Source of the DNA: Subtercola sp.
Lineage (GTDB): Bacteria; Actinomycetota; Actinomycetes; Actinomycetales; Microbacteriaceae
Length of the DNA: 64,000 nucleotides
Direction: 5' to 3'
Assembly: GCA_025463765.1 (NCBI GenBank)
Contig: JAODBC010000022.1
Location: 1 to 64,000, forward strand
The notes below the pieces were generated by a model that worked only from the letters and a program-made list of their open reading frames with translations, ran no database searches and was not told the origin of the DNA. The position numbers and the translations under genes were made by a program. The first letter of the stretch is position 1, and every line of letters starts with the position of its first letter. Positions 9,337 through 18,936 of this stretch are shown in pieces.

Positions 9337-10094
9337 GCCCCATTTCAGAGGCTGTCTCTGTCGCAAAACCGGCAGAGATTCGCGCCGAGCTGCTCAGCCT
9401 CGCTGAGCTCGATGCGGCGATCGCGGCGTCGCCGATCGCCTACCTACCGCTCGGCACACTCGAGTTCCACGGGCCGCACCTGCCGATCGGGCTCGACGCC
9501 CTGAACGCGCAGGCCCTGTGCGAAGCCGCGGCGCGGCTGACCGGCGGAATCGTTCTGCCTGTCGTCTACCAGGGCACGGGGGGCGGCCACGGCGCGTACC
9601 CGTGGACCATCATGATGCCCGGGCCCCAAGCTATCGTGGCGAACCTGGTCGCGACGCTCACTCGCCTCGAAGACTTCGGAGTGCGCACGGCGGTGGTTTT
9701 CACGGGCCACTTCGCTGACGAGCAACTGGCGATGGTCGACGACTTGGCAGCGACCTGGAATGGCTCGGCTTCTGCCCTGAGGGTGGTCGGCACCGGAGTG
9801 AACCGCTGCCCAGACGCCCCTCTGCCGCCCGATCACGCCGGCGCGTTCGAAGCGACGTTGCTGTACGCGACGTCGCCCGAATTGGTGCATCTCGACCGGT
9901 TGCCTGCTCTGCATGCGCACCCCGCCGTCGACCCCGGCGACGACCCCTACGGCACGCACCGGCACGACCCCGGGCATCCGCTCTGGGGAATATTCGGGCC
10001 TGACCCGCGCCCAGCCGACCTCTCGAAAGCGACCGAATTGCTAGCGCATCTGGCCAGCTGGCTCGCGGCATCAGCAGTCGAAAATAACGAATAG
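9333..10094 (+). CDS. Creatininase family protein
   Basis: GTG start overlapping AKR stop; IAYLPLGTLEFHGPHLPIGLDALNA ... GGGHGAYPWTIMMP ... HAGAFEATLLYATSPELV. Confidence 0.85.
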   Translation: MSPISEAVSVAKPAEIRAELLSLAELDAAIAASPIAYLPLGTLEFHGPHLPIGLDALNAQALCEAAARLTGGIVLPVVYQGTGGGHGAYPWTIMMPGPQAIVANLVATLTRLEDFGVRTAVVFTGHFADEQLAMVDDLAATWNGSASALRVVGTGVNRCPDAPLPPDHAGAFEATLLYATSPELVHLDRLPALHAHPAVDPGDDPYGTHRHDPGHPLWGIFGPDPRPADLSKATELLAHLASWLAASAVENNE

Positions 10095-10104
10095 GCACTA
10101 CTCG

Positions 10105-10126
10105 TAAGAATGTCTTGACATTCTTA
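10105..10126. promoter_or_regulatory. 22-bp perfect palindromic operator overlapping a -35 box (IolR-like core TGTCTTGACA)
   Basis: TAAGAATGTC-TT-GACATTCTTA; -35 TTGACA 10115-10120, 18-bp spacer, -10 TACGAT 10139-10144. Confidence 0.7.
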
Positions 10127-10231
10127 TCAAGCCCGTTCTACGATCAGCACACCCTGGTGTTAGCAACGCAGCTATCCATTCGGTTCGCAACGCAGCTACC
10201 CCGATGACCTAATGAAAGGAGCCCAGGGAAA

Positions 10232-11284
10232 ATGATTCTCTCGAAGCTCATCAAACCCACGGGCACCACCCGCAAACGTCTTCGCGCCGCATTGCTCATC
10301 ACCCCGGCGCTTGCAGCCGTCGCGGTGCTGTCGGCCTGTTCGCCGCAGAACGGCGGCTCGACCTCATCGACCGGAGACGCCAGCGCCTCCAACGTGAACC
10401 TCGTCGTCATCGGCGGCGCCTCTGACGACGTGTTCTTCTCCACCGTGAAGCGCGGCATCGACGACGCAGCCAAGGTGCCAGAAGCATCGGGTGCGAAGGT
10501 CACCTACCTCGCGCTGAAGAACTACGACAACCTCGGGCCGGATGTGGCGCAGCTCATCACCAACGCTCTGGGCATGAAGCCCAGTGCCATCGCCGTTCCC
10601 GACTGGGTTCCGACCGCTGAAGACCCCGCTATTCAATCGGTTATCGCCGCGGGCATTCCGGTTGTCATCTACAACGCCGGAACGTGGGACCAGGCGAGCA
10701 AGCTCGGCGCCACGACCTACATCGGCACGGATGAGTACCTCGCAGGCAAGGCCGCCGGCGAAGCGCTCGGCAAGGCCGGCTCGAAGAACGCTTCGTGTGT
10801 CAACACGGTTCCCGGTTCGACCAACCTCGAAGACCGCTGCTCGGGTGTCAAAGACGGCATCGCCGAAACAGGGGGAACCTCGAGCGAACTCGCGCTTCCC
10901 GCGACGAGCTTCGGCAACGCTACGGCAGTGACCCAGGCCATCAAGTCGAACCTGCAGCAGAACACTTCGATCGACGCCGTCATCACCGTCGGTGGTTCTG
11001 ACTCCGAGGCGGCCTTCGCTGCGCTCACGCAGGCCAACTCGACCGCCAAGTTCATCACCTTCGGCAACTCGACAACGGTGGATGCCCGCATCCAGGCCGG
11101 TACCCAGCTCGCCTTCATCGATCAGCAGCCGTACGCGCAGGGCTTCTACAGCGTCTCCGCCATGTGGCAGTACGTCGCCTACGGTCTTGAACTGCCGACC
11201 AAGCCGATTCTCACCGGCCCGGCCGTCATCACGAAAGACAACGTCGCAGCCGTCATCGCCGGTTCAGCGGCAGGCGTTCGCTAA
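10232..11284 (+). CDS. Sugar/inositol ABC transporter substrate-binding lipoprotein
   Basis: Signal peptide with lipobox LSACS; periplasmic-binding fold typical of ribose/inositol binders. Confidence 0.88.
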   Translation: MILSKLIKPTGTTRKRLRAALLITPALAAVAVLSACSPQNGGSTSSTGDASASNVNLVVIGGASDDVFFSTVKRGIDDAAKVPEASGAKVTYLALKNYDNLGPDVAQLITNALGMKPSAIAVPDWVPTAEDPAIQSVIAAGIPVVIYNAGTWDQASKLGATTYIGTDEYLAGKAAGEALGKAGSKNASCVNTVPGSTNLEDRCSGVKDGIAETGGTSSELALPATSFGNATAVTQAIKSNLQQNTSIDAVITVGGSDSEAAFAALTQANSTAKFITFGNSTTVDARIQAGTQLAFIDQQPYAQGFYSVSAMWQYVAYGLELPTKPILTGPAVITKDNVAAVIAGSAAGVR

Positions 11285-11300
11285 CCACTCGCTCCACACG

Positions 11301-11330
11301 GGTGCCGGGCCCTCCAGAGGGTCCGGCACC
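11301..11330 (+). terminator. Intercistronic hairpin between binding protein and permease genes
   Basis: GGTGCCGGGCCCTC-CA-GAGGGTCCGGCACC. Confidence 0.65.
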
Positions 11331-11395
11331 ATCACCCCCTCTCATCACTAGCTCAATCGGTCGCCCATCGACTTCTCACGTAAGGAACTAGACAC

Positions 11396-12469
11396 ATGGC
11401 AATCGCCGCTACTACGGGGGTGAAGGCAACCAAGCCGGTTGCCGCACCACCTGCTCCCCGCAATCAGACCTCGTTCGGCCGACTCTCGCGCCGACCCGAG
11501 ACGGGCGCGCTCGCCGGAACCGTTCTGGTCTTCGTGATCTTCACGATTCTGGGAGGATCGAACTTCATCTCCATCGGCGGAGTCGCCAGCTGGCTGAACG
11601 TCGCCGCCGAACTCGCCATCATCGCCCTTCCGGTCGGCCTGCTGATGATCGCCGGAGAGCTCGACCTCTCGGTCGGGTCTGTCGTCGCGGCCAGCTCGAT
11701 GACCATGGCGATCGTCTCGGGTACCTATGGCGCCCCGATGATCGTCGGCATTATCGCTGCCCTCGCCGTGGGTGCCGCCGCGGGCTTCATCAACGGCCTG
11801 ATCGTCTCCCGAACCAACGTGCCGTCGTTCGTCGTGACGCTGGGAATGAACTTCGGTCTGGCCGGTATCACCCTCGGTCTCTCACGGTTGATCACCGGTA
11901 CCACGAACGTTCCGCTCGACCCCGGGCCCTTCTTCAAGGGCCTGTTCGGCAGCCTCATCGGCGGCCAATTCGAGGTCGCCATCTTCTGGGCGCTCGGCGT
12001 CGCTCTCGTCATCGCCTGGCTTTTGCAGATGACTCCGTTCGGCAACTGGGTCTTCGCCATCGGCGGTGACAAAGAGAGCGCACGGGCCACGGGCATCCCC
12101 GTCACCCGCGTGAAGATCTCGCTGTTCATGATGAGCGCCCTGGGCGCGGCCCTCGTCGGCATCATCCAGACCTGCCTCTACAACGGCGCGCAGACGTCGA
12201 CGGGCCAGTCGTTCGTGTTCAACTCGATCATTGCGGCCGTCATCGGTGGTGTTCTGCTGACCGGTGGTTACGGCTCGGTGCCGGGCGTCATTCTCGGTAC
12301 CCTGACGTTCGCCATCGTGAGCCAGGGCATCTACACCACCTCGCTCAGTTCCGACTGGGCCAGCTTCATTCTCGGCGCCCTTCTGCTGGCTGCCGTTCTC
12401 ATGAACAACACGTTCCGTAAGCTCGCTCTCTCGAGCGGTGTGCGGGCCCCGAAGATCAAGAAGGCGTGA
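11396..12469 (+). CDS. Sugar ABC transporter permease (RbsC-like)
   Basis: Hydrophobic protein with IALPVGLLMIAGELDLSVGSVVAASSM and INGLIVSRTNVPSFVVTLG motifs. Confidence 0.92.
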   Translation: MAIAATTGVKATKPVAAPPAPRNQTSFGRLSRRPETGALAGTVLVFVIFTILGGSNFISIGGVASWLNVAAELAIIALPVGLLMIAGELDLSVGSVVAASSMTMAIVSGTYGAPMIVGIIAALAVGAAAGFINGLIVSRTNVPSFVVTLGMNFGLAGITLGLSRLITGTTNVPLDPGPFFKGLFGSLIGGQFEVAIFWALGVALVIAWLLQMTPFGNWVFAIGGDKESARATGIPVTRVKISLFMMSALGAALVGIIQTCLYNGAQTSTGQSFVFNSIIAAVIGGVLLTGGYGSVPGVILGTLTFAIVSQGIYTTSLSSDWASFILGALLLAAVLMNNTFRKLALSSGVRAPKIKKA

Positions 12470-12474
12470 CGACC

Positions 12475-13266
12475 ATGACCGAACCACTGCTCAAACTAGA
12501 CCACGTCGGCAAAAGCTACGCGGGCACCGACGCCCTCGCCGACATCTCCCTGCAGGTCGAGGCCGGCAAGGTGCTCTGCCTGCTCGGCGACAACGGCGCC
12601 GGCAAGTCGACCCTGATCAAGATTCTCTCGGGTTACCACACTCCGACCACGGGCACGGTCGAGATCGAGGGCAAGCCTGTCGTTTTCAACAGCCCGAGGG
12701 ATGCCAGTGCCAACGGCATCGCGACCGTTCACCAGTACGGCGGAACCTTTCCCCTCATGACCGTCGGCCGCTCGTTCTTCGTGGGCGTCGAGCCGACCAA
12801 GGGCTGGGGCCCGTTCAAGCGATTCGACAAGGCCACGGCCAACGAGATCTCGGTTCGAGAGCTGAAGGGCCTCGGCATCACGCGCATCAACGACGGCAAC
12901 CGCCTCGTCGGCGGCATGTCGGGTGGTGAGCGCCAGTCGCTCGCGATCGCCCGTGCCGTGTACTTCGGTGCCAAGCTGCTCATTCTCGACGAGCCCACTG
13001 CGGCCCTCGGCGTGAAAGAGGCCTCCCATGTGCTGCGCATCATCATGCAGGCTCGTCGCAAGGGCATTGCTGTGGTCTTCGTGACACACAACGTGCTGCA
13101 CGCGATGACGGTCGGCGACAACTTCGCCGTGCTGATTCATGGGCGGCTGGCCGACTCCTTCGCCAAGGGCGAGCGTACTCGCGAACAGATCACCGACCTC
13201 ATGGCTGGTGGCGAGGCGATGGCAGAGCTCGAGGCCGAAATCGCCCAGTACGAACTGGAAGCGTGA
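12475..13266 (+). CDS. Sugar ABC transporter ATP-binding protein (single ABC domain, RbsA/FrcA-like)
   Basis: Walker A GDNGAGKST, signature MSGGERQSLAIARAV, Walker B LLILDEPTAAL. Confidence 0.93.
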   Translation: MTEPLLKLDHVGKSYAGTDALADISLQVEAGKVLCLLGDNGAGKSTLIKILSGYHTPTTGTVEIEGKPVVFNSPRDASANGIATVHQYGGTFPLMTVGRSFFVGVEPTKGWGPFKRFDKATANEISVRELKGLGITRINDGNRLVGGMSGGERQSLAIARAVYFGAKLLILDEPTAALGVKEASHVLRIIMQARRKGIAVVFVTHNVLHAMTVGDNFAVLIHGRLADSFAKGERTREQITDLMAGGEAMAELEAEIAQYELEA

Positions 13267-13272
13267 TCGGCG

Positions 13273-14361
13273 ATGACCGCTTTGTCTCCTGCTCCGACGA
13301 CCGACCCCCTTCGGGTCGCCGCGGAGTCCACGCCGACCGTTCTGTGGAACGACTCGGCCGACCCCGACGAACTCTCGCGGTCGATCGGCTTCGGGGCAGT
13401 CGGCGCCACGTGCAATCCGGTGATCGCGCTCGCGGCCATCCGCGCGCGTCTCGACGTCTGGCGCCCGCGGATCGCAGAACTCGCGGTCGAGCATCCTCGA
13501 GCCGGTGAGTCGGAACTCGGCTGGATGGTCGTGCAGGAGCTCTCGATTCAGGCGGCCGCTCTGCTGTACCCGGCTTTCGTCGCCAGCGGCGGGCGTAACG
13601 GCAGGCTGTCTATTCAGACCGACCCGCGGTTGCACCGCGACGCGGATGCGCTCGTGGAACAGGCTGTGCGCTTCAGCGGTCTGGCCGAGAACATCATCGT
13701 CAAGATTCCGGCCACGGCGGTCGGAATCGTAGCCATCGAAGAGGCGACCTATCGCGGCGTGAGCATCAACGTGACTGTCTCGTTCACGGTGGCGCAAGCC
13801 GTGGCATCGGCCGCAGCCATCGAGCGCGGGCTCGACCGCCGTGCCGCGGACGGTCTGCCCGAGCGCGAGTTCGGCTCGGTCGTCACGATCATGGGCGGGC
13901 GACTCGACGACTGGCTGAAGGCCTACACGCAGAAGCACCGCATTCTCATCGATCCGGGCTACCTGGAGTGGGCGGGCGTGGCTGCGCTCAAGAAGGCGCA
14001 TGCCGTCTTCGTCGAGCGCGGCTACCGATCGCGCATCCTCTCGGCCGCGTTCCGCAACTACATGCAGTGGTCGGAGCTGCAGGGCGGAGACCTGGTGGTC
14101 TCGCCGCCGTTCGACTGGCAGGCCCGCATCAACGAAAACCGTCTTCCGGTAGAGAACCGCATCGATGTGCCTGTCGATCCACGCATCATTCAAACGCTGC
14201 GTGAGAAGGTGCCGGAGTTCTCTCGGGCGTACGACGTCGATGGGCTCACGCCCGCCGAATTCGACACCTTCGGCGCCACTCGCGTGACGCTGCGGCAGTT
14301 TCTCGAAGCCGATGCCCAGCTCGACGCGATCGTGCGCGACATTCTGATTCCCGCACCGTGA
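13273..14361 (+). CDS. Transaldolase family protein
   Basis: GAVGATCNPVIALAAI ... GRLSIQTDPRLHRDADALVEQAVRF ... NIIVKIPATAVGIVAIEEATYRGVSINVTVSFTVAQA. Confidence 0.82.
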   Translation: MTALSPAPTTDPLRVAAESTPTVLWNDSADPDELSRSIGFGAVGATCNPVIALAAIRARLDVWRPRIAELAVEHPRAGESELGWMVVQELSIQAAALLYPAFVASGGRNGRLSIQTDPRLHRDADALVEQAVRFSGLAENIIVKIPATAVGIVAIEEATYRGVSINVTVSFTVAQAVASAAAIERGLDRRAADGLPEREFGSVVTIMGGRLDDWLKAYTQKHRILIDPGYLEWAGVAALKKAHAVFVERGYRSRILSAAFRNYMQWSELQGGDLVVSPPFDWQARINENRLPVENRIDVPVDPRIIQTLREKVPEFSRAYDVDGLTPAEFDTFGATRVTLRQFLEADAQLDAIVRDILIPAP

Positions 14362-14368
14362 ACGAGCA

Positions 14369-14400
14369 CGGGCCGTCTCGGTGTTCGCCGTGACGGCCCG
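14369..14400. terminator. Hairpin between convergent genes
   Basis: CGGGCCGTC ... GACGGCCCG, 9-bp perfect arms. Confidence 0.55.
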
Positions 14401-14401
14401 G

Positions 14402-15166
14402 TTACTTTGCGACGAGCGTCGTCTCGAAGCTGTACATGTCGGGGCGGTAGGCGTGATGCCCGAACTCGATCGCTCGACCCGAGCTGTCGAAGGCGACACG
14501 TTCCATGGTGAGAACCGGGCCGCCCTTGTCGATCTCGAGCAGCTCGGTCTCTTCTCGGTTGGCCCGACGGGCGCCGATCTTCTGCTGGGCGATGCGAATG
14601 GTCACTCCGCGGCCGCGCAGAATCTGGTAGAGCCCGCGCTCTTCGAGCTGTTCGGTGGTGATGTCGGAGAACTCCGGCGGCAGGTAGTTCTCGAGCATGG
14701 CGACGGTGACTCCGTCGGTGCTGCGCGTGCGCCGCATGTAGACCACGTCGGAGCCGGGCGTCACGCCGAGGCTGGTCGCGACGGCATCGGTCGCCGGCCT
14801 GATCTCGTGCGCGATCACGCGCGTGCCTGGCTTGTGATGTGCGCTCTGCAGATCTTCGTACAGGCTGGTGAGTTCGACCTGCCGAGTAACGGTGCCTTGC
14901 ACGACCTGGGTTCCGATGCCGCGCCGGCGAACCAGCAGGCCTTTGTCGACGAGCTCTTGAATGGCCCGGCGAACCGTGGGCCGCGACAGGCCGAGGCGCT
15001 GCCCGATGGCGATCTCGTTCTCGAGCCGGGCGCCCGAGGCGATGGCGCCGGAGCGGATGGCCGCTTCGAGTCGGCTCGACACCTGAAAGTAGAGCGGAAT
15101 CGGCCCGTTTCGGTCAAGATCGAGAAAAAGCTCCTCTGGCCAGACCGTCTCATCGCTTGCCATGGC
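14402..15166 (-). CDS. iolR: GntR family regulator, probable IolR
   Basis: PLYFQVSSRLEAAIRSGAIASGARLENEIAIGQRLGLSRPTVRRAIQELVDKGLLVRRRGIGTQVV; divergent from iolC; start chosen at MASDETVWPEE. Confidence 0.75.
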   Translation of the reverse strand, partial: AMASDETVWPEELFLDLDRNGPIPLYFQVSSRLEAAIRSGAIASGARLENEIAIGQRLGLSRPTVRRAIQELVDKGLLVRRRGIGTQVVQGTVTRQVELTSLYEDLQSAHHKPGTRVIAHEIRPATDAVATSLGVTPGSDVVYMRRTRSTDGVTVAMLENYLPPEFSDITTEQLEERGLYQILRGRGVTIRIAQQKIGARRANREETELLEIDKGGPVLTMERVAFDSSGRAIEFGHHAYRPDMYSFETTLVAK

Positions 15167-15310
15167 ATCTCCTTCGATCAGACATTCGTGACTACACGGC
15201 ATATTGTCGGAACAATGTTACCTACAGCATACTTTGTCGGTCGGTTGGTCGCTCGGTCGGCCGCCCGCGCGAGCAGAGGCGTACGTTGACGAAAACCCTT
15301 TATGTGCTAT

Positions 15311-15320
15311 TGTTAAGACA
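15311..15320. promoter_or_regulatory. Candidate IolR box upstream of iolC (TGTTAAGACA; reverse complement TGTCTTAACA)
   Basis: Matches the C. glutamicum IolR motif KGWCHTRACA recalled from literature. Confidence 0.5.
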
Positions 15321-15376
15321 TACAGACGGCGAGCTGCCGGCATCACCCCTGATTTGAGAGAGTTGTACATCGGAGT

Positions 15377-16333
15377 ATGACGGATACGTCCTTTCCCCTC
15401 GACGTGCTGGCCATTGGCCGGCTCGGTGTCGACATCTACCCGCTTCAAGACGGTGTCGGCCTCGAAGACGTGTCGACCTTCGGAAAATACCTCGGCGGCA
15501 GCGCCGCGAACGTCAGCGTGGCCGCTGCTCGCTACGGGCATCCGACCGCCCTGATCTCGCGAGCCGGTGACGACCCGTTCGGCCGCTACCTGCTTCGTGA
15601 GCTCGAGCGCCTGGGTGTGAGCAACCGTTACTTCACGGTCGACCCCGACCTCAAGACGCCGGTGACGTTTTGCGAGATCTTCCCGCCCGACGACTTTCCC
15701 CTCTACTTCTATCGCGAGCCGAAGGCTCCCGACCTCAACATCGCGCCCGCCGACCTCGACCTCGACGCCGTTCGCGCCGCCCGGGTGTTCTGGCTGACCG
15801 TCACCGGGCTCAGCCAGGAGCCGAGCCGTGCCGCACATCTCGCGGCGCTCGCCGCTCGCGGTCGGGCCGAGCACACGGTTCTCGACCTCGACTACCGCCC
15901 GATGTTCTGGTCGGAACCGGCCGACGCTACGGCACAAGTCGCGCTCGCTCTCGAACACGCCACTGTGGCTGTCGGCAATCGTGAAGAGTGCGAGGTGGCC
16001 GTCGGCGAGACCGAGCCGCTGCGCGCGGCGGATGCCCTGCTCGAGCGCGGCGTCACGCTGGCCATCGTGAAGCAGGGCCCGAAAGGTGTGCTGGCGAAGA
16101 CGGCCGACGAGACGGTCGAGGTACCGCCGTATTTCGTCGATGTCGTCAACGGCCTCGGAGCCGGCGATGCGTTTGGCGGGGCCTTGTGCCACGGCTTGCT
16201 CGAGGGCTGGGATCTGACCCGCATTCTCACGTTCGCCAACGTGGCCGGCGCACTCGTCGCCTCGCGCCGCGAGTGCTCAACGGCAATGCCGACGACGGCA
16301 GAAGTCGACGCCATTCTTCAGAGGGGAGCATAA
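15377..16333 (+). CDS. iolC: 5-dehydro-2-deoxygluconokinase (PfkB family)
   Basis: PfkB motifs GKYLGGSAANVSVAAARYG and DVVNGLGAGDAFGGALCHGLL; iol cluster position. Confidence 0.92.
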   Translation: MTDTSFPLDVLAIGRLGVDIYPLQDGVGLEDVSTFGKYLGGSAANVSVAAARYGHPTALISRAGDDPFGRYLLRELERLGVSNRYFTVDPDLKTPVTFCEIFPPDDFPLYFYREPKAPDLNIAPADLDLDAVRAARVFWLTVTGLSQEPSRAAHLAALAARGRAEHTVLDLDYRPMFWSEPADATAQVALALEHATVAVGNREECEVAVGETEPLRAADALLERGVTLAIVKQGPKGVLAKTADETVEVPPYFVDVVNGLGAGDAFGGALCHGLLEGWDLTRILTFANVAGALVASRRECSTAMPTTAEVDAILQRGA

Positions 16334-16334
16334 A

Positions 16335-17246
16335 ATGGGCACCGCCCTCAGCGACTTCGACTTCGCGCGTCTGCGCGACATCAGGGCCAGCAAGCCCGAA
16401 GCGATCGGCGAAGCATTCGCCCGCCGCAAGCGCAGAGAAGTGCTGCGCGGCGACGGCAGACTGTTCATCGTCGCGGCCGATCATCCGGCTCGCGGTGCAC
16501 TGGCCGTCGGATCGGATTCGACCGCCATGGCGAATCGCTACGACCTGCTCGACCGCCTCGCCATCGCGGTGAGCCGGCCCGGCGTCGACGGTGTGCTCGG
16601 CACGCCCGACATCATCGACGATCTTGCTGCTCTCGGCCTGCTCGACGACAAGATCATCGTCGGGTCGATGAACCGTGGCGGTCTGCGCGGCGCGACCTTC
16701 GAAATGGACGATCGCTACACAGGCTTCGACGTGCCAACCATGGTGTCGTCGGGCATCGACTTCGCGAAGACCCTCATTCGCGTGAACCTCGAAGACCCGA
16801 TGACCGCGCTCACGCTCGAGGCCACAGCCAAGGCCGTCACCGAAGCCGCTGCCGCAGGGCTTCCCATCATGCTCGAGCCATTCATGAGCAAGTGGGTCGA
16901 CGGCCGCATCGTGAACGACTTGTCGGCGGATGCCGTCATCTTGTCGGTCTCGATCGCCGCGGGCCTGGGCACGAGCAGTTCGTACACCTGGATGAAGCTT
17001 CCCGTCGTCGACGACATGGAACGTGTCATGGAGGCGACCACAATGCCCACCCTGCTGCTCGGCGGCGACTCCGGGGCAGACCCCGACGAGACGTTCGCCG
17101 CGTGGGAAGACGCGCTCTCGCTTCCCGGCGTGCGCGGGCTCACCGTGGGCCGCACGTTGCTGTACCCGCCCGACGGAGACGTCGCGGCTGCCGTTGATAC
17201 GGCGGCCGGTCTGGTGCATCCCACCGGGCTCGCCATCGCCTCCTGA
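16335..17246 (+). CDS. Cgl0159-like (beta/alpha)8 aldolase-like protein of iol clusters
   Basis: GRLFIVAADHPARGALAVG ... GVLGTPDIIDDLAALGLLDDKIIVGSMNRGGLRG; conserved iol synteny. Confidence 0.8.
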   Translation: MGTALSDFDFARLRDIRASKPEAIGEAFARRKRREVLRGDGRLFIVAADHPARGALAVGSDSTAMANRYDLLDRLAIAVSRPGVDGVLGTPDIIDDLAALGLLDDKIIVGSMNRGGLRGATFEMDDRYTGFDVPTMVSSGIDFAKTLIRVNLEDPMTALTLEATAKAVTEAAAAGLPIMLEPFMSKWVDGRIVNDLSADAVILSVSIAAGLGTSSSYTWMKLPVVDDMERVMEATTMPTLLLGGDSGADPDETFAAWEDALSLPGVRGLTVGRTLLYPPDGDVAAAVDTAAGLVHPTGLAIAS

Positions 17247-17342
17247 GCGGCCCCGCCGCACTCCGCCCTTCGCGCCCCGGCCGCCGCACTCCGCCCGCCG
17301 CACCGACCTCCCGTAGACACTCGAAGAATTGAGGAATCACGA

Positions 17343-18887
17343 ATGAGCACCATCGATTTGAACCCTGACACCACCGCTGACGACGCCGTCACCGAACTGC
17401 CGACTGTTCCGCATTGGATCAACGGGGCCGCGTATTTGTCGAGGAGCGGCCGCGTCGGCGATGTCTACGACCCCGCCCTCGGGGTCGTCACCAAGCATGT
17501 CGCACTGGCCGATCAGGCCGAGATCGAGGCTGCGATCGCCGGTGCCGCAGCGGCGTTTCCCGCCTGGCGCGACACGTCGCTGGCCAAGCGGCAGACCATC
17601 ATGTTCAAGTTCCGTGAACTGCTCGATGCGAAAAAGGGTGAGCTCGCCGAGATCATCACGAGCGAGCACGGCAAGGTCGTCTCCGATGCGCTCGGCGAGA
17701 TCAGCCGCGGTCAGGAGGTCGCCGAGTTCGCGACCGGGCTCTCGCACCACCTGAAGGGCGAGTTCAGCGAGCAGGTCTCGACCGGTATCGACGTGTACTC
17801 CACTCGTCAGCCGCTCGGTGTCGTCGGCATCATCTCGCCGTTCAACTTTCCGGCGATGGTGCCGTCGTGGTTCTTCCCCATCGCGATCGCGGCCGGAAAC
17901 ACGGTCGTGCTGAAGCCGAGTGAGAAAGACCCGTCGGCGGCGAACTGGCTCGCTGAGCTCTGGAAAGAGGCGGGCCTGCCCGCTGGCGTGTTCACCGTGC
18001 TGCATGGCGACAAAGAGGCGGTGGATGGTCTGCTCACCCACCCCGAGGTGAAATCCATCTCGTTCGTGGGTTCCACCCCGATCGCCCGGTACGTGTACGA
18101 GACGGGCACCAAGAACGGCAAGCGCGTCCAGGCGCTCGGCGGGGCGAAGAACCACATGCTCGTGCTTCCCGACGCCGACCTCGACCTCGTGGCAGACGCC
18201 GCGATCAACTCGGGCTTCGGCTCCGCCGGTGAGCGCTGCATGGCGATCTCCGTCGTCGTCGCGGTCGAGCCGGTCGCCGATCCGCTGATCGAGAAGATCG
18301 TGGCGCGCATGTCGACGTTGCGTACCGGAGACGGCCGCCGCGGGTGTGACATGGGCCCGTTGGTCACGAAGGTGCACCGCGACAAGGTCGCCTCCTACAT
18401 CGGCATCGCCGAAGACGACGGCGCGACCGTTGTCGTCGACGGTCGTGACGTGAAACCCGATGGCGACCCGAACGGGTTCTGGCTCGGCCCGACCTTGATC
18501 GACAACGTTCCCACCTCGTCACGGGTGTACACGGAGGAGATCTTCGGCCCGGTACTCGCAATCGTGCGCGTCACCACGTACGAAGAGGGTGTGAAGCTCA
18601 TCAACTCGGGCGCGTTCGGTAACGGCACCGCGATCTTCACCAACGACGGTGGTGCCGCACGGCGGTTCCAGAACGAGATCCAGGTCGGCATGATCGGTAT
18701 CAACGTGCCCATTCCGGTGCCCGTGGCGACGTTCTCGTTCGGCGGCTGGAAAGACTCGCTGTTCGGCGACACCAAAGCCCACGGCGCCGAAGGCGTGAAG
18801 TTCTTCACGCAGCAGAAGGCGATCACCAGCCGCTGGCTCGACCCGAGTCACGGCGGCATCAACCTCGGCTTTCCGCAGAACGACTGA
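17343..18887 (+). CDS. mmsA/iolA: CoA-acylating methylmalonate-semialdehyde dehydrogenase
   Basis: PLGVVGIISPFNFPAMVPSWFFPIAIAAGNTVVLKPSEKDPSA ... GSAGERCMAISVVVAV ... MIGINVPIPVPVATFSFGGWKDS. Confidence 0.95.
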   Translation: MSTIDLNPDTTADDAVTELPTVPHWINGAAYLSRSGRVGDVYDPALGVVTKHVALADQAEIEAAIAGAAAAFPAWRDTSLAKRQTIMFKFRELLDAKKGELAEIITSEHGKVVSDALGEISRGQEVAEFATGLSHHLKGEFSEQVSTGIDVYSTRQPLGVVGIISPFNFPAMVPSWFFPIAIAAGNTVVLKPSEKDPSAANWLAELWKEAGLPAGVFTVLHGDKEAVDGLLTHPEVKSISFVGSTPIARYVYETGTKNGKRVQALGGAKNHMLVLPDADLDLVADAAINSGFGSAGERCMAISVVVAVEPVADPLIEKIVARMSTLRTGDGRRGCDMGPLVTKVHRDKVASYIGIAEDDGATVVVDGRDVKPDGDPNGFWLGPTLIDNVPTSSRVYTEEIFGPVLAIVRVTTYEEGVKLINSGAFGNGTAIFTNDGGAARRFQNEIQVGMIGINVPIPVPVATFSFGGWKDSLFGDTKAHGAEGVKFFTQQKAITSRWLDPSHGGINLGFPQND

Positions 18888-18936
18888 TCTGCCCCCGGCA
18901 GACTTTCAGAGCAGCACATCTCTTCAGGAGCACTAG

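Noticed and set aside
12496-14499. 667-aa minus-strand ORF
   Set aside because: Antisense shadow of the ABC ATPase and transaldolase genes in high-GC DNA; composition lacks protein-like signatures while the plus strand has clear motifs
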